NCBI GenBank assembly: GCA_003116875.1
Contig: BCKT01000002.1
Location: 1-64,000 of the forward strand
Direction of reading: 5' to 3'
DNA length: 64,000 bases
Source of the DNA: Takashimella koratensis
Taxonomy: Eukaryota > Basidiomycota > Tremellomycetes > Trichosporonales > Tetragoniomycetaceae
The position numbers and the translations under genes were made by a program. Below are positions 25,149 to 35,566 of the stretch, piece by piece. Numbering within the stretch: the stretch's first letter is position 1; each line of letters opens with the position of its first letter. The notes beneath the pieces are model-generated. The model saw only the letters and a program-made list of their open reading frames with translations. It had not been told where the DNA came from and ran no database searches.

Positions 25149-28100
25149 CTAATCACTCATTGGCATTGCCGGATCCGCCAAACTCTTCTTTTTCAAACCC
25201 AACAACCCACCTATCTTCCTCACCGTCCCATTCTTAACCACCCTCTCTTCGCCTCTAGATGTCGGGAACGTCTCCTTCTCTTTCTCTTTTCCGGCTTTGT
25301 TTACTGCCTTTTGGGCACGTCGGGCGTCCTCGAATGCTTGGCGAGCACGAGTGCGTTCTTGGGAATTGGAGAAGAAAGAGGCCAGACCGACCCAGATGGA
25401 TAGACCGTGGACTTCGGTCTGACGTTGGTCGTCCATTCGGTCAGCCATAAGTGCGAGGTGTCGCGCCTCGGTCTGTCCACACATCAGCACTACATCTCTT
25501 GGTGCACCTCCAACGTGCACCACAAAAACCACTTACAAAGTCCCGACGGGAGACAATGGCGCTGGGTGGAGGCGCCTCCCCTTTTAGTGCCCAAGTCCAC
25601 GACCACGACTGATCTAACAACAACTTTTCCCTCCCACTCCTTCTCCTTCTCTCCCGCCTTCCCATCTTCTCCTCGCTCGTCCTCCCTTTCCCACCCGCTT
25701 CCCCTGCTTCACCCCCCTCACCCGCCTGACTACCCCCTTCCACTGCCTCCTCGATATCGCTCCAAACCCCGTCCGCCTCGTCCGCTCTCAACCTCCTCTC
25801 CGCCTCGACCTCCTCATCATGCGACCTCATCTTCTCTTGCCAAAACTTGACAAGTCTCCTCGCATCATGTTCACTCGAATTCTTCAGATTCCTCTGTCGA
25901 TGCTTCGCGATGGTCTTTTTGGCGTGTCGGAATTTCTTATCCCAAAGCGCTTGGCCATTCATATATCGGATCGCGGGACCTTCTTTGATGAATCCGATTT
26001 CGTCGACCGGCATGGTCATTGCGTCCAGCTCAGATTCGGGCTCAAGAGGGCGACAGGTTCCGTCCACCGCCACGCGTTCGCGGATCATGTGATCAGTGAA
26101 GGGCTGGCTGTCAGCATCTATCTTACAAGGCGGACCTACATGTGCGCCTCGGTAGATTCCACTGTGACCTGCGGTCCCCGGCAAAGCCTTGCTGTCTTGA
26201 TCTGCTGGGTCCTGACCAAACCTTGGCCCCGCATCGTCGCCCGTCGGTTCCCTGTCTGTCTGAGGGTTTGGCGACCGCGTCGGTCTCTGTGACGGGGTCC
26301 TCTCGTGCTCCACCACCTCGCTTGAAACGGATGGCTCGGATCGACTCGCCGACTTGTGCAGAAACCTGAACCGCAAAGACGAGGTGAGGCTCTTATGTGG
26401 ATGAGAGGGCGTAGCTGGGGTTGAAGGTGTCGATGCGACTGCGCTTTCCGAAACATCGACTCGGCTCCTCGATCCCGGTCGCACGGGGGTATGGCTGCGG
26501 GTAGAAGGGTTCGACGCGTCCTCCGCTAGCCGAGTCAGGTCGACGCCGGAATGCACTGGGGTAAGATCTGGCGACGCGTTGGGTGATGCCTGGATCGGAT
26601 CGCCAAGTCCGAGATCTAGCTTGGCGCTGCCCTGCCGCTCGCCATTGTCCTCTGCATCGTGCGAGATGGACAAGGAAGCCGGGGCCGAGGGGGTGACGTA
26701 GCGGCAGAACGCGGCGATCGCTCGGTACGCCCCTCGAGCGGGTTTGGTGAACGAGAACAATGGGAGGTCGTGACATACACCTAGAGTCAGTTTCAAGAAA
26801 CCCGTATGGACTCACCATCGTACACCTGTAAATGGACGTTGGTGGGGAGGTACCGATCTTCGACACCTTGCAATGATGGGAGGAGCTTCTTCACGTCTTC
26901 TCTGATCGGATGCCGTTCCGGATGCGCCGCCTTGTGTGCACTACCTGTCAACCTAGCCCACTCGTCGCCGACTCACACATAGATAATCTCGTCTCGTAGA
27001 ACCTCGTTGTTCCCTGCCAAGATGTAGAGCGGCGGGAGACCGCCCATGTACCCCAGCGCTGGGGAGACGAAGGGATGACACAGTTGTCCATTGGTCGCGT
27101 ACAGCTGGATTTGAGAGTCGACTACTACGTCTTGGTCTTTGACATGTAGCCTGAGGGGCTCGTAACACCTCGCTAGTGTCGTCGACCTCAAACCGCTGTC
27201 CGCCACGTCGTCTACCCTCTCACCCAGCTCGTCAAAGAGCGCCGCCGGGTTAGCTCGATCCGGCACGTTTGTTGGTTCTTCCTTTGGTTCTGGATGATCG
27301 CCTGTCCGGTTCTGTAGGAAACTCAAGCTACGCATCCGGCTGTGATCTTTACTAGTGGATACTCCGCCATCGGGGTCAGACGACTTGAGCGCTTTATCGT
27401 CCTTGCCAACTGTCTGCTCCGTGCTGCCCGCGTTCTCATTATCGGATATATGTGATGCGCGGCGAGCGAGCATGTCGGCGAGGTTTTTGTTGTTGCGCAT
27501 ACGAGCGACAGCTTCGTTGACCCGTAATTTGAGCCGGTTTTGCATTTCGTCAGATAAGTCGGGAGGTGGAGGCGGCCACAAGGACGAGGGTTTCTGCCGT
27601 TAGCGAGTGGGTTAGATTTTGGATTTACGTGGATAAAGCTATATGGCGGTACGACGTCCTGCTCGTTAGCACGGGTACAGCTTCAAGACCTACTGTTGCC
27701 GTATTTTGTAGAATGCTTGGGAACGAATGTGTCAAGTCGGACCACTATACATCAGCGCCATTCATATACTCACACTCACGGGACTCATCAACACCGCGCC
27801 CGCTGGAAGCTCCAAGCCCGGTGTATCTCTCAGAATCTGTAACATAGCCAGGGTCAACCCCCCACCTGCCGAGTCACCAGCGATGATGATATTTTTCGGA
27901 TCGACGGGATGGTGTTTCGCCTCGGGCGGGGGGTTGACGAGGTACAGCCATGCGGCGAGGCAGTCCTGCAGTGCGCACGGGAAGGGATACTGCGGTGCCT
28001 CTGGGTTGTCAGGGTCAAGTTGCCAATAACACTTACTTCTGTAGTTGACCGCAAAACAACGACCACGCATTTTGCGTGCTAATCGCCAGAGAACGTATCG

Positions 28101-28891
28101 ATGTGTGTTGATTGAACCCCAATAATACCTGTCTTTAGACACACCCTACCCAAGTACTCACGCTCCACCATGGACTGAAATCAGCGTGGAACGTATCTCG
28201 ACTCACTGAAGAACATGCACCGCAACTTGTCCATCTCGGGCAAGACTAGCACGTTCAGCACTCTTCCTTATCCTTGTACCTACATTCTCCTTCTTCATTA
28301 GTCCCTCCGTTCTCTCCCATGAGTCCCGTATCGTCCGCGAGGGCTTCGTCTCTATCCTCTGTCCCTCCTCCAGGCATCTCCGCTGCGTTCCCTTTATCCA
28401 GCTCGTCGACGTACTGCTTCCAGTCCTTTTTCAGCACGATCCATTCTGCCTCAACCCCTGGTCCCGCTCGGACCTGCCACCATTTTGTCCCGCCTGCAAT
28501 CTTGTACGCCATATCTTCCCCTCCGAGCGCAGTGACGAGGAACTCGGCCGCTGGGGTGAGTCGGTTCTGGCCAATGATCACTCGGTGGACAGCGACCCAT
28601 GGTGGTGAGGGAGTACGAGTGAGTCCAAATCGCTGGATAGCGGCGACAGGGTGTTTCGTAGCGATCTCGAGAAAAGTCTTGGCCATGACAAAGGCTTCGT
28701 CAAAGAGCAAATCACCCTTGGCAGCGTTTTCATTCTCGTCGTCGTCTTTTCGGTGGGTCAAGAAGTGCTTGACGAAAGTTTCAAAGATCAGCGGGCCAGC
28801 TGTGATGAGGGATAGGGTCAGCGATGCGCTCAACACGGTTTGCAGACTACTCGCCTGCTGCCAACGTCTGTGGAGTGAGGAGGTCGGGCAT
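25149..28891 (-). CDS. HSL-family alpha/beta hydrolase with long C-terminal extension
   Basis: Carboxylesterase/lipase of the hormone-sensitive lipase type. Spliced exons give the oxyanion motif HGGAYYWGS, the nucleophile motif NIIIAGDSAGGGLTLAM, the acid region YILAGNNEVLRDEIIYV and the catalytic-His region VYDGVCHDLPLFSFTKP; so Ser, Asp and His candidates are all present. The N-terminal exons (MPDLLTPQTLAAAGPLIFET then FVKHFLTHRK) precede the fold. A disordered insertion (about 27170-27500) interrupts the hydrolase domain between nucleophile and acid, and after the His the protein runs on for about 450 residues of charged, low-complexity sequence. The start at 28891 is required by a GC-AG intron at 28800-28854; a 13-nt exon at 28162-28174 carries the HGG codons. 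Substrate (steryl ester, acylglycerol or xenobiotic ester) is not decided. Confidence 0.8.
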
Positions 28892-29319
28892 CTCGGAGAT
28901 GGGCCGGAAAAGGGCTTGGCGCAGGGCTGTGCGCCGAGGACGGCTAGGAATCTGGGTGCGAGTGGGAGGTTGGATGCCGGGTGCAATGCGATGAGACTGG
29001 GAGATGCGATGGGATGAATATATATATATGTGTGTGTATGCGAATGTCTGTGTGTGGAGATGTGTATGCCTTGTTGTTGAGTGACGACACCAACAAAGGA
29101 CCCAACCACCATCAAACCCTATCCACCGGAGCCCCGCATAACCCAGAAGTACTATAGCGAGTTCCCCTTCGCTTTACCCTCCGTCCCCAGTTTGACCTGT
29201 TAAATACATCACGTGACGTTTACCCGCTTGCCCAAGCGTCTGATCGCCGTCATGACCCAACCAACTCTCCTCCTTCTCTCCTCTCATCACCTCATAACTC
29301 GCCCACAACACCTGACAGC
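28892..29319. promoter_or_regulatory. Divergent promoter of hydrolase and DOA1
   Basis: 428 bp. It contains an AT dinucleotide stretch followed by GT repeats (29017-29037) and the palindrome TCACGTGA at 29209-29216, about 105 bp upstream of the DOA1 ATG. No additional gene is supported. Confidence 0.45.
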
Positions 29320-32131
29320 ATGGGCGACTCTCCATACGAGCTCGCGTTCACCCTCCATGGTCACTCGGCCGACGTGCGCAACCTCTTTTCCCCAGGGAAT
29401 GGGGTCCCGCTTCTCCTCTCTGCCTCGCGCGACGGGTCCGCACTCGTCTGGGGTCCACCCGGCGGGCAGTCAACCGACCCGGCAAAGGCATGGGACGTCA
29501 AACTTCGTGTCGAGGACGCGGATAAGCGATTCGTCTCTTGTGTCGGTCTCGTCCGACAAGGCGGAGAAGGTAGGTTACTTTCACGGCTGCTGCTGACCTT
29601 AGCGTACCTCGTGATGGGCTCATCTTCCGGCCTCCTAACCTCCTTCCTCCTCCCATCACTCGGTGGCAACGACCCTCCCGAGGTGACAACGCCCACTCAC
29701 ACTCTGGTCGAACACAAATCCAACCTCTGCTGCCTCGATACCAGCGCCGGTGGGCTCATCGCAACGGGGAGCTGGGACAAGACAGTGGTTGTGTGGAAGG
29801 ATTGGAAATCGGTTATAAAGATTGGTGGCCATCAGCAAGCGGTTTGGGCGGTTAGGTTCGTTGGAGAGGACCGACTCTTGACAGGTGAGTAGACTTTCAG
29901 TCTCATTAGCTGAGAGATAGCCTCTGCGGACAAGACAATTGTCCTTCACGCGCTTGACCTCGCGAGCGGTACTTCACACCCCTTGCAGACGTACACGGGC
30001 CACACCGACTGCGTCCGTGGTCTCAGCTTACGGCCAGATGGCAAGGGGTTCTGGAGCTGCGGTAACGACGCGCTTGTCAATATTTACTCGTTTGACCAGC
30101 CGGAGCCGCTTCGTTCGTTGTCGGGACACACGAGCTTTGTCTATAGTGTTGCCGCTCTGCCCGGTGGTGGTGCGATCAGTTCGGGCGAAGACGGAACCCT
30201 CCGCGTTTGGTCGGGTAAGTTAGGAGACGAGTTGAGGCTGACCAGACAGAGACGGAGCTGGTACAAACCATCCTCCACCCGTCAATGTCGCTGTGGTCAT
30301 CGGCGGTTGTTCCGAATGCGTCAGGATATTACCTCGCGTCGTCGTCGGCCGACTCGGCAATCCGGTTCTTTACCAAAGACCCAGCGTTGATGGCGCCTCA
30401 GAGCGAGCGGGACCAGTGGGACAAGGATATCAGTCAGCGTCAGCTCGATAAGTAGGTTGTGAAATAGATCTCTGCTGACGTGACAGGAGCCAAGTTGGTG
30501 ATGTTAAGCGGTCCGACCTCCCGGGCATGGAAGCGCTGGGTCGTGAAGGTAGGTCTTGATGTTGAGCTGTACTGACGTGACAGGCAAGAGCGACGGCCAG
30601 GTGATGATGATTAAAAACGGCGAAAACGTCGAGGCATACCAGTGGTCGGTCAAAGACAGCACGTGGCAGCAGATCGGACAGGTGGTGGATGCGATCGGGT
30701 CGGGAAGGAAGCAGTTGTACGAGGGGCAAGAATGGGATTTCCTCTTCGACGTTGACGTGTCAGAGGGCATGCCTCCTCTCAAACTGCCGTACAATGCCTC
30801 AGGTGAGCACCGACTACTTTTTCTTGCTGACAAGGAGAGAACCCGTGGGTCGCGGCTCAGCGGTTCCTTAACAAACACGAGCTCCCCCAATCGTATACCG
30901 AGCAAGTTGTCGAATTTATTGAGAAGAACGCCGGTGGTGTGCAACTTGGCCAAGGTGGTGGGGCGTCTAACCAGTACGTTGACCCATACACGGGCTCGTC
31001 ACGCTACACCGGTTCCTCGAACACTCCCAGCTACGGCGGCGGCTCTGACCCATTCACTGGTGAGTGAGACCTCCAGCACTACAGCTAAGAAATCAGGCGG
31101 ATCAGCCTACTCTACCAGTGCAGCGCCAAAAACAAAAGTACCCGGTGTGTTGCCGGTGAAGACATACTTGTCATTCAAGACGTTCAACCTCGCTGCGGCC
31201 AAGGCAAAGATTACCTCTCTCAATGACGAGTTCAAGGCGGGTTCGGTGAGTGACACAGATGGGTGGATCTGACGGTAGCCTGCGCTCGCGTTCACGACAG
31301 AGGAAGAGCAGGTGATACAGGCGGTATATGGGACACTGGGCGGGAAGGGCGAGTACGACGCGCAGGCGTTTGTAGAGATCATGTTGCGGTGGCCCGAAGC
31401 TCAGCGATTCCCTCGTAAGTCACAGTGAGTGATAGCCGCTGACATCCAGTCGTCGACATTGCACGAGTTCTCGCCGCGTCGTCACCCGCGTTCGGATCTC
31501 TTTCTAACGTCCCGTCGACGCTCCTCGAGGCGTGCGCGTGGTCGACGGCATGGACAGCGACCAAACCTCGGGAGACCAATACTTTGCTGTCCCTTCGAGC
31601 TCTGGCCAACTTGTTCCTCACGGCGAGTGGGCGGCAGGCGATGGCGGAGTGCGCTGGGGGTATGCTCATCGAGCTGAGGAGGGAATGGGCCGAAGTCGGC
31701 GCGAGAAAAATGGCATTGGCGACGGTCGCTCTCAAGTAGGTTTGAAAGTAGGATGAAGCTGACGAAAAGTTACTCGATTCTTGCGGTGGAAGGTGGGCTG
31801 CCGAGCGATCACGGTGCCGACCTGTTGGATTTGGTCTTACACGTGAGTTCAAAGGGTGGGACGAAGCTGATACCTAGATTCTGGAGAACGAGACTCAGGA
31901 CGGCGAGACAATTTACCGCACAGGCGTGGCCTTGGGCAATCTGGCAAGTGGAGAAGATCGTGATGGGGTAGCAAGTAAATACTGACCAGCCTCTAGTTGT
32001 CTTCGAAACTCGCGGGCGGGTTGGCGGTCGGCGACGTTGCCCGGGGCAAGGGGTTGATGACTACTCGTGCGTCGACGAGCAGTGAGAAACGCGTCAAGGA
32101 CCTCGCCCAGGAGGTGGAGAGTCTGTCCTGA
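29320..32131 (+). CDS. DOA1: DOA1/UFD3 (PLAA) ubiquitin-binding Cdc48 cofactor
   Basis: WD40-PFU-PUL protein that binds ubiquitin and Cdc48/p97 and acts in ubiquitin homeostasis, ribophagy and endosomal sorting. The first part has WD repeats (FTLHGHSADVRNLFSPGNG; LIATGSWDKTVVVWKDWKS; YTGHTDCVRGLSLRPDGKG; SVAALPGGGAISSGEDGTLR). The middle has the PFU domain, seen as EAYQWSVKDSTWQQIGQVVD followed by YEGQEWDFLFDVDVSEGMPP. The C-terminal third is the PUL helical domain (YLSFKTFNLAAAKAKITSLN; FVEIMLRWPEAQRFPLVDIA), ending KDLAQEVESLS at TGA 32129-32131. Domain order and length match the family. About 12 exons. Confidence 0.93.
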
Positions 32132-32268
32132 AGCCATGTCTGAGTGACCGGTGGATAAAAACGTGTAGATACAATGCATACATGATTGAGAGTACGATGT
32201 GGATGCCAGATGCACATGAGACGTGGGTGAAGAGCGTCAAGGAAAGGGTAGTACAGTCGTGTTCCATT
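32132..32268. terminator. Convergent 3' region
   Basis: 137 bp between the DOA1 and LIA1 stop codons, holding both 3' ends. Confidence 0.45.
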
Positions 32269-33489
32269 CTAAGCCGCGGCAAGGGCAGCAGCGGCTGACC
32301 GTTCCATACCCGTCGTGTTCTCCTTGATCCCGTCGAGGGGGTTGAACTGAGTCGTAGACTGCTCGTACTCCCACATATCAATAGCGACCTGACAACTTTC
32401 TCTAACCACCATCGGCGCATCTTCCTTTACCGCCCACTCTCTCAAAATCGCCAACACCCCACCTTCGGGGAGTGGTTCGTCCTCCTCGGACATTTCGTCG
32501 TCCGCCCCATCCGATGCAATCCCACCCAACGCCTCGGCCGCTTCGTGTCGCACCATATCCTCCTCGACGGGGTTCCGGAGCACACGAAGCAAGGAAGGGA
32601 TCGAGTGAGGGGAGGAAAGTTGACCAAAGATGTAGGCAATCTCGTGTCGGAAAAGAGCGGAGGAATCGTTGAACCCCTCAGCGAGAGCACGAACAGCAGG
32701 GCGGGAAGAACCACCATAGTCTCGAAGACCGAACATTGCGCGGTATCGCTCGAACAAAGGGAGTGAGGTGTTGAGAAGAACGGCGCGGAGGTCGGCAATG
32801 GATTCTCGGGACGAGCTAGGCGCTGGGTCGATGGTGGGGAAGTCCGGGCTGCAGTAGGTCAGCACAGGCACCAGCTAGGAGGCTAGGCAGGAAGAAGCGA
32901 AAAAAAGGAAAGAAAACAAGGAACATGGAATCAAATCGTGAACTTGGACTCACTTGGGGAGACGCCTCTTCCCTTCCTCGGAATGATCAAACTCAATCTT
33001 CCCCACTGCGACCTCACACGTCTCTCGCACCTCCCGCGCCGGGTCATCGAGGTACTTTCTAAGCAAAGGAAGACTTGACTCGGAACTGATTGCTCCCAGG
33101 GCCTCGGCAGCCTCGTGTCGGACCATCGAACAGTGTTGGCCTTCACTGTTGACGAGGACAGCTTCAAGGACGGGGATCGCAGAGTCCTCTCTCAACTGGC
33201 CGAGGACGTAGGCGAGCTCGTGTTTGAGCAGAGGAGAAGGGTCTTCCAAACCTAGAAGAGGTCAGGATTCATCAAGAGGAAAGAAAGCGGGGAAAGATGG
33301 GAAAGAAAGAAAGGGGTGAAACCACCTACCCTCGGCAATGACGGCGACAACGTCGTCTCCGCCAACAGCTTTGAGCATGAACAGAGCCCGGAATCGCTCG
33401 TGCAGCGGGGTCGAGCCGGAAGTGTTGAGCAAAGTAGCCCGGAGAGAGGCGAGCTGCGTCGGGGTGATGGTGATACCGCCTTGGGCCAT
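32269..33489 (-). CDS. LIA1: Deoxyhypusine hydroxylase
   Basis: Di-iron HEAT-repeat enzyme that completes hypusine formation on eIF5A. The four metal-binding His-Glu pairs are visible in the expected context: KHELAYVLGQ, RHEAAEALGAIS, RHEIAYIFGQ and RHEAAEALGGIA. The two halves are repeated, each beginning with a leucine-rich unit followed by ERFRALFMLKAVGG or ERYRAMFGLRDYGG. Start MAQGGITITPTQLASLRATL at 33489; the C-terminus is Ala rich and ends ALAAA at 32269. Length of about 330 residues fits the family. Three exons. Its start lies 243 bp from the divergent orphan-family gene. Confidence 0.96.
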
Positions 33490-33732
33490 GGTGTAGAGCT
33501 GGGTAGGGGAGGCAGGAAGCGAAAGATGAGAACTGAGAGATGAAAATTGCCCCAGACACGACATACGGCATCACGGTTACGTAATCCGCGTCAACGTGAT
33601 TTCAGCATCATCAATCCCAAACTGGTACAGTACGTGCACAGCACAACCACCAACAGCATCCAGCAACCAGCAACCAGCATCAGCAACGACCTCCTCTTCG
33701 CTCCTCAGAACGCAGGTTCATCCCTTGGCACG
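33490..33732. promoter_or_regulatory. Divergent promoter, LIA1 and orphan gene A
   Basis: 243 bp if the orphan gene starts at 33733. The stretch 33630-33720 is rich in caaccagc-type units and reads like an untranslated leader, although the orphan frame remains open through it back to an ATG at 33547. Confidence 0.4.
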
Positions 33733-35061
33733 ATGGACACCTCGCCAGCTCAAGTCTCAGCATCGTACGAAGCCGAGTACGGCCCGACCAACGGTCGTTT
33801 CTTGTGGGCCCATCCCTCCACTTTCCCGCCAGACCTCACAGCCATGGAAGACCTCATCCTACTTTTCAATAACAGTTTTACCCCGAGCAAAGATGGTCAT
33901 CGCCAAGGCGATGAGGTAATCGATGACAAGGATGACCGTGTTGATGACCGTGACGACCAAGGCGACCAGGATGCACAGAACGGCCTGGATGACCAGGGTA
34001 CCCGAGTATCCATCATCGATGAGGCCGATCTAGTTAATCTCATCAGGGACGCTTTCGAACTGATAATCACGCGAGTCTCGTTCGCCAAATCGCTTCACAG
34101 GGCTCAATTGCGAACGGATGCGTCCCTGTTTCACGCCGGGCGGAATGGCGCATGGAGGGACGGGCCAATCCAAAAGGCGTACGTTTCGCTGTTCTCCGCT
34201 CAGTCTCGGGCGAATCAGGCGAAGGGGAAGGCGGCGGAGGCCGTTTCGTCGACCTCGGTACCCTCCTCTGTCCCTTCATCCAAATCCATGGATAAGGATG
34301 ACCTCACCTTGACCATCGGCGCCGAAGACTACGCCGTCGCTCTCACATCGGAATGGAAGCTTCTACGCCAGCCTCGAGTGTACTCGGCAGAATACATGGG
34401 CGAAACATTCCGCGAGGCGTTCTATCAAGGACTGTGGTATCTCAGCGGCTATCACTACCTTTGCGGGACGCAGCTCGGAGTCGTAGCTGTCAGCATGCGA
34501 TTCATGCGGGTATGGCGGAGCGATCAGCGCACCGTGTTTGTCGAAGTTTCCGACGACATGGCGATGAGATCCGGAGATCGGAGAATCAAAGTCAAGGATC
34601 TTCAGGCGAACAAGCAATTCTGGCTTGAAGAACCTATCAATGATTTCTTCCCCAAGTCGACTGGATTCGATGAAAAAGCTTTTAATCTTCTCTGGACCAC
34701 TTATCGGCAAGGATTTCAACTAGCAGCGAAGATTTCAAAGGATTTCGTACCAGGTAGTTTAGCTACGTCGTCGCAACCACCCGCCATGGTCTCCAATTCA
34801 ATCGACATTCCGATCTTTGTGTCCCCAGAGTTAGACGACGTGGACGTGGATATGGACGTAGACGACGTGGACTTGGACGAAGTTTGGGCGAGCGAGGATT
34901 CACCGCTGGATTTGGATATTGTTCGGGAGATCTTGGGAGACCATGATGTCATCTTGCTGAGCTCGAAAGAGTTCAGCCGGATGGTAGCTATGGAGATGGA
35001 CAAGCTGGGAGACGGTCCAGTGCGCCCCACCGACGGCGAGGCGGAGATGCAAAGACGTTAG
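33733..35061 (+). CDS. Orphan intronless protein, family member A
   Basis: Not recognised. It is paralogous to the gene at 46833-48905. Shared blocks: YGPTNGRFLWAHP near residue 16; SMDKDDLTLTIGAEDYAVAL and then TSEWKLLRQPR (E207-W-K209); a helix-like FREAFYQGLWYLSGYHYLCG followed by TQLGVVAVSMRFMRVWRSD; KSTGFDEKAFNLLWTTYRQG; and near the C-terminus SPLDLDIVREILGDHDVILL. The E-x-K followed by a Q-containing helix and a hydrophobic strand resembles the PD-(D/E)XK nuclease layout, but this is inference. An Asp-rich segment (about residues 63-95) is low complexity. The frame is open from 33547; 33733 is preferred because conserved sequence starts soon after and the upstream part looks like a leader. 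It has no intron, unlike its neighbours. Confidence 0.75.
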   Translation: MDTSPAQVSASYEAEYGPTNGRFLWAHPSTFPPDLTAMEDLILLFNNSFTPSKDGHRQGDEVIDDKDDRVDDRDDQGDQDAQNGLDDQGTRVSIIDEADLVNLIRDAFELIITRVSFAKSLHRAQLRTDASLFHAGRNGAWRDGPIQKAYVSLFSAQSRANQAKGKAAEAVSSTSVPSSVPSSKSMDKDDLTLTIGAEDYAVALTSEWKLLRQPRVYSAEYMGETFREAFYQGLWYLSGYHYLCGTQLGVVAVSMRFMRVWRSDQRTVFVEVSDDMAMRSGDRRIKVKDLQANKQFWLEEPINDFFPKSTGFDEKAFNLLWTTYRQGFQLAAKISKDFVPGSLATSSQPPAMVSNSIDIPIFVSPELDDVDVDMDVDDVDLDEVWASEDSPLDLDIVREILGDHDVILLSSKEFSRMVAMEMDKLGDGPVRPTDGEAEMQRR

Positions 35062-35566
35062 TTGGTCTGTGCCGGTGCCACAGACCCCCCGGGGGCTCGA
35101 GCCAAGACTAAGAACACGTCATTTTCTTTTTCTTTTTCTTTTTCTTTTAATTGTGCATGTGCCGATACCGTACCCCGGATGCCAGTGACGATTTGTACCA
35201 CCACCGTGCCACCGTACTCGGTCCACCGACCAGACCCCTATGACCCATCCACGACCCACCTATCAACGACTCATCCACGACCCCACGACCCCACGACCCA
35301 TTCAGCGAACAGCACACTCCTTGCACCCCACCCTGACCCCTCTCGCCTCGATCGAGCCACGGTTTGCATCGCGCAACTCACCCTCCTCCGTATCACACGA
35401 CTAGCGCCGCGCCAACTGTAACCTGCTCCTTTCACCTTTCACCTTTCACCTCTCACCTCTCACACGCAACCCGAATCTCAACGTCACCTTTTCTTTGCAC
35501 ATACACATACACATACACCACATTCTCCCTCTTTACGGACCCCCGGCCCCCACACCTATACTCACC
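35062..35566. promoter_or_regulatory. Intergenic upstream of AIM21-like gene
   Basis: 505 bp with a polypyrimidine tandem (tttttc units, about 35122-35148), a cacgacccca-type direct repeat at 35267-35302, tcacctttc units near 35430-35460 and acatac units near 35498-35520. Reads as the terminator of orphan gene A followed by the promoter and leader of the next gene. Confidence 0.45.

Noticed and set aside
28274..29017. 247-codon open frame on the plus strand
   Set aside because: Antisense to the first exons of the HSL-type hydrolase; Ser/Pro composition is as expected of an antisense frame.
28892..29115. Upstream minus-strand ATG at 29115 as hydrolase start
   Set aside because: Its frame runs through CA/TA repeat sequence and does not join the PLIFETF frame; the GC-AG model from 28891 gives a continuous reading.
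33547..33732. Upstream in-frame extension of orphan gene A (ATG at 33547)
   Set aside because: It would place the start only 57 bp from the divergent LIA1 start, and the segment consists of leader-like caaccagc repeats without counterpart in member B. It remains possible.
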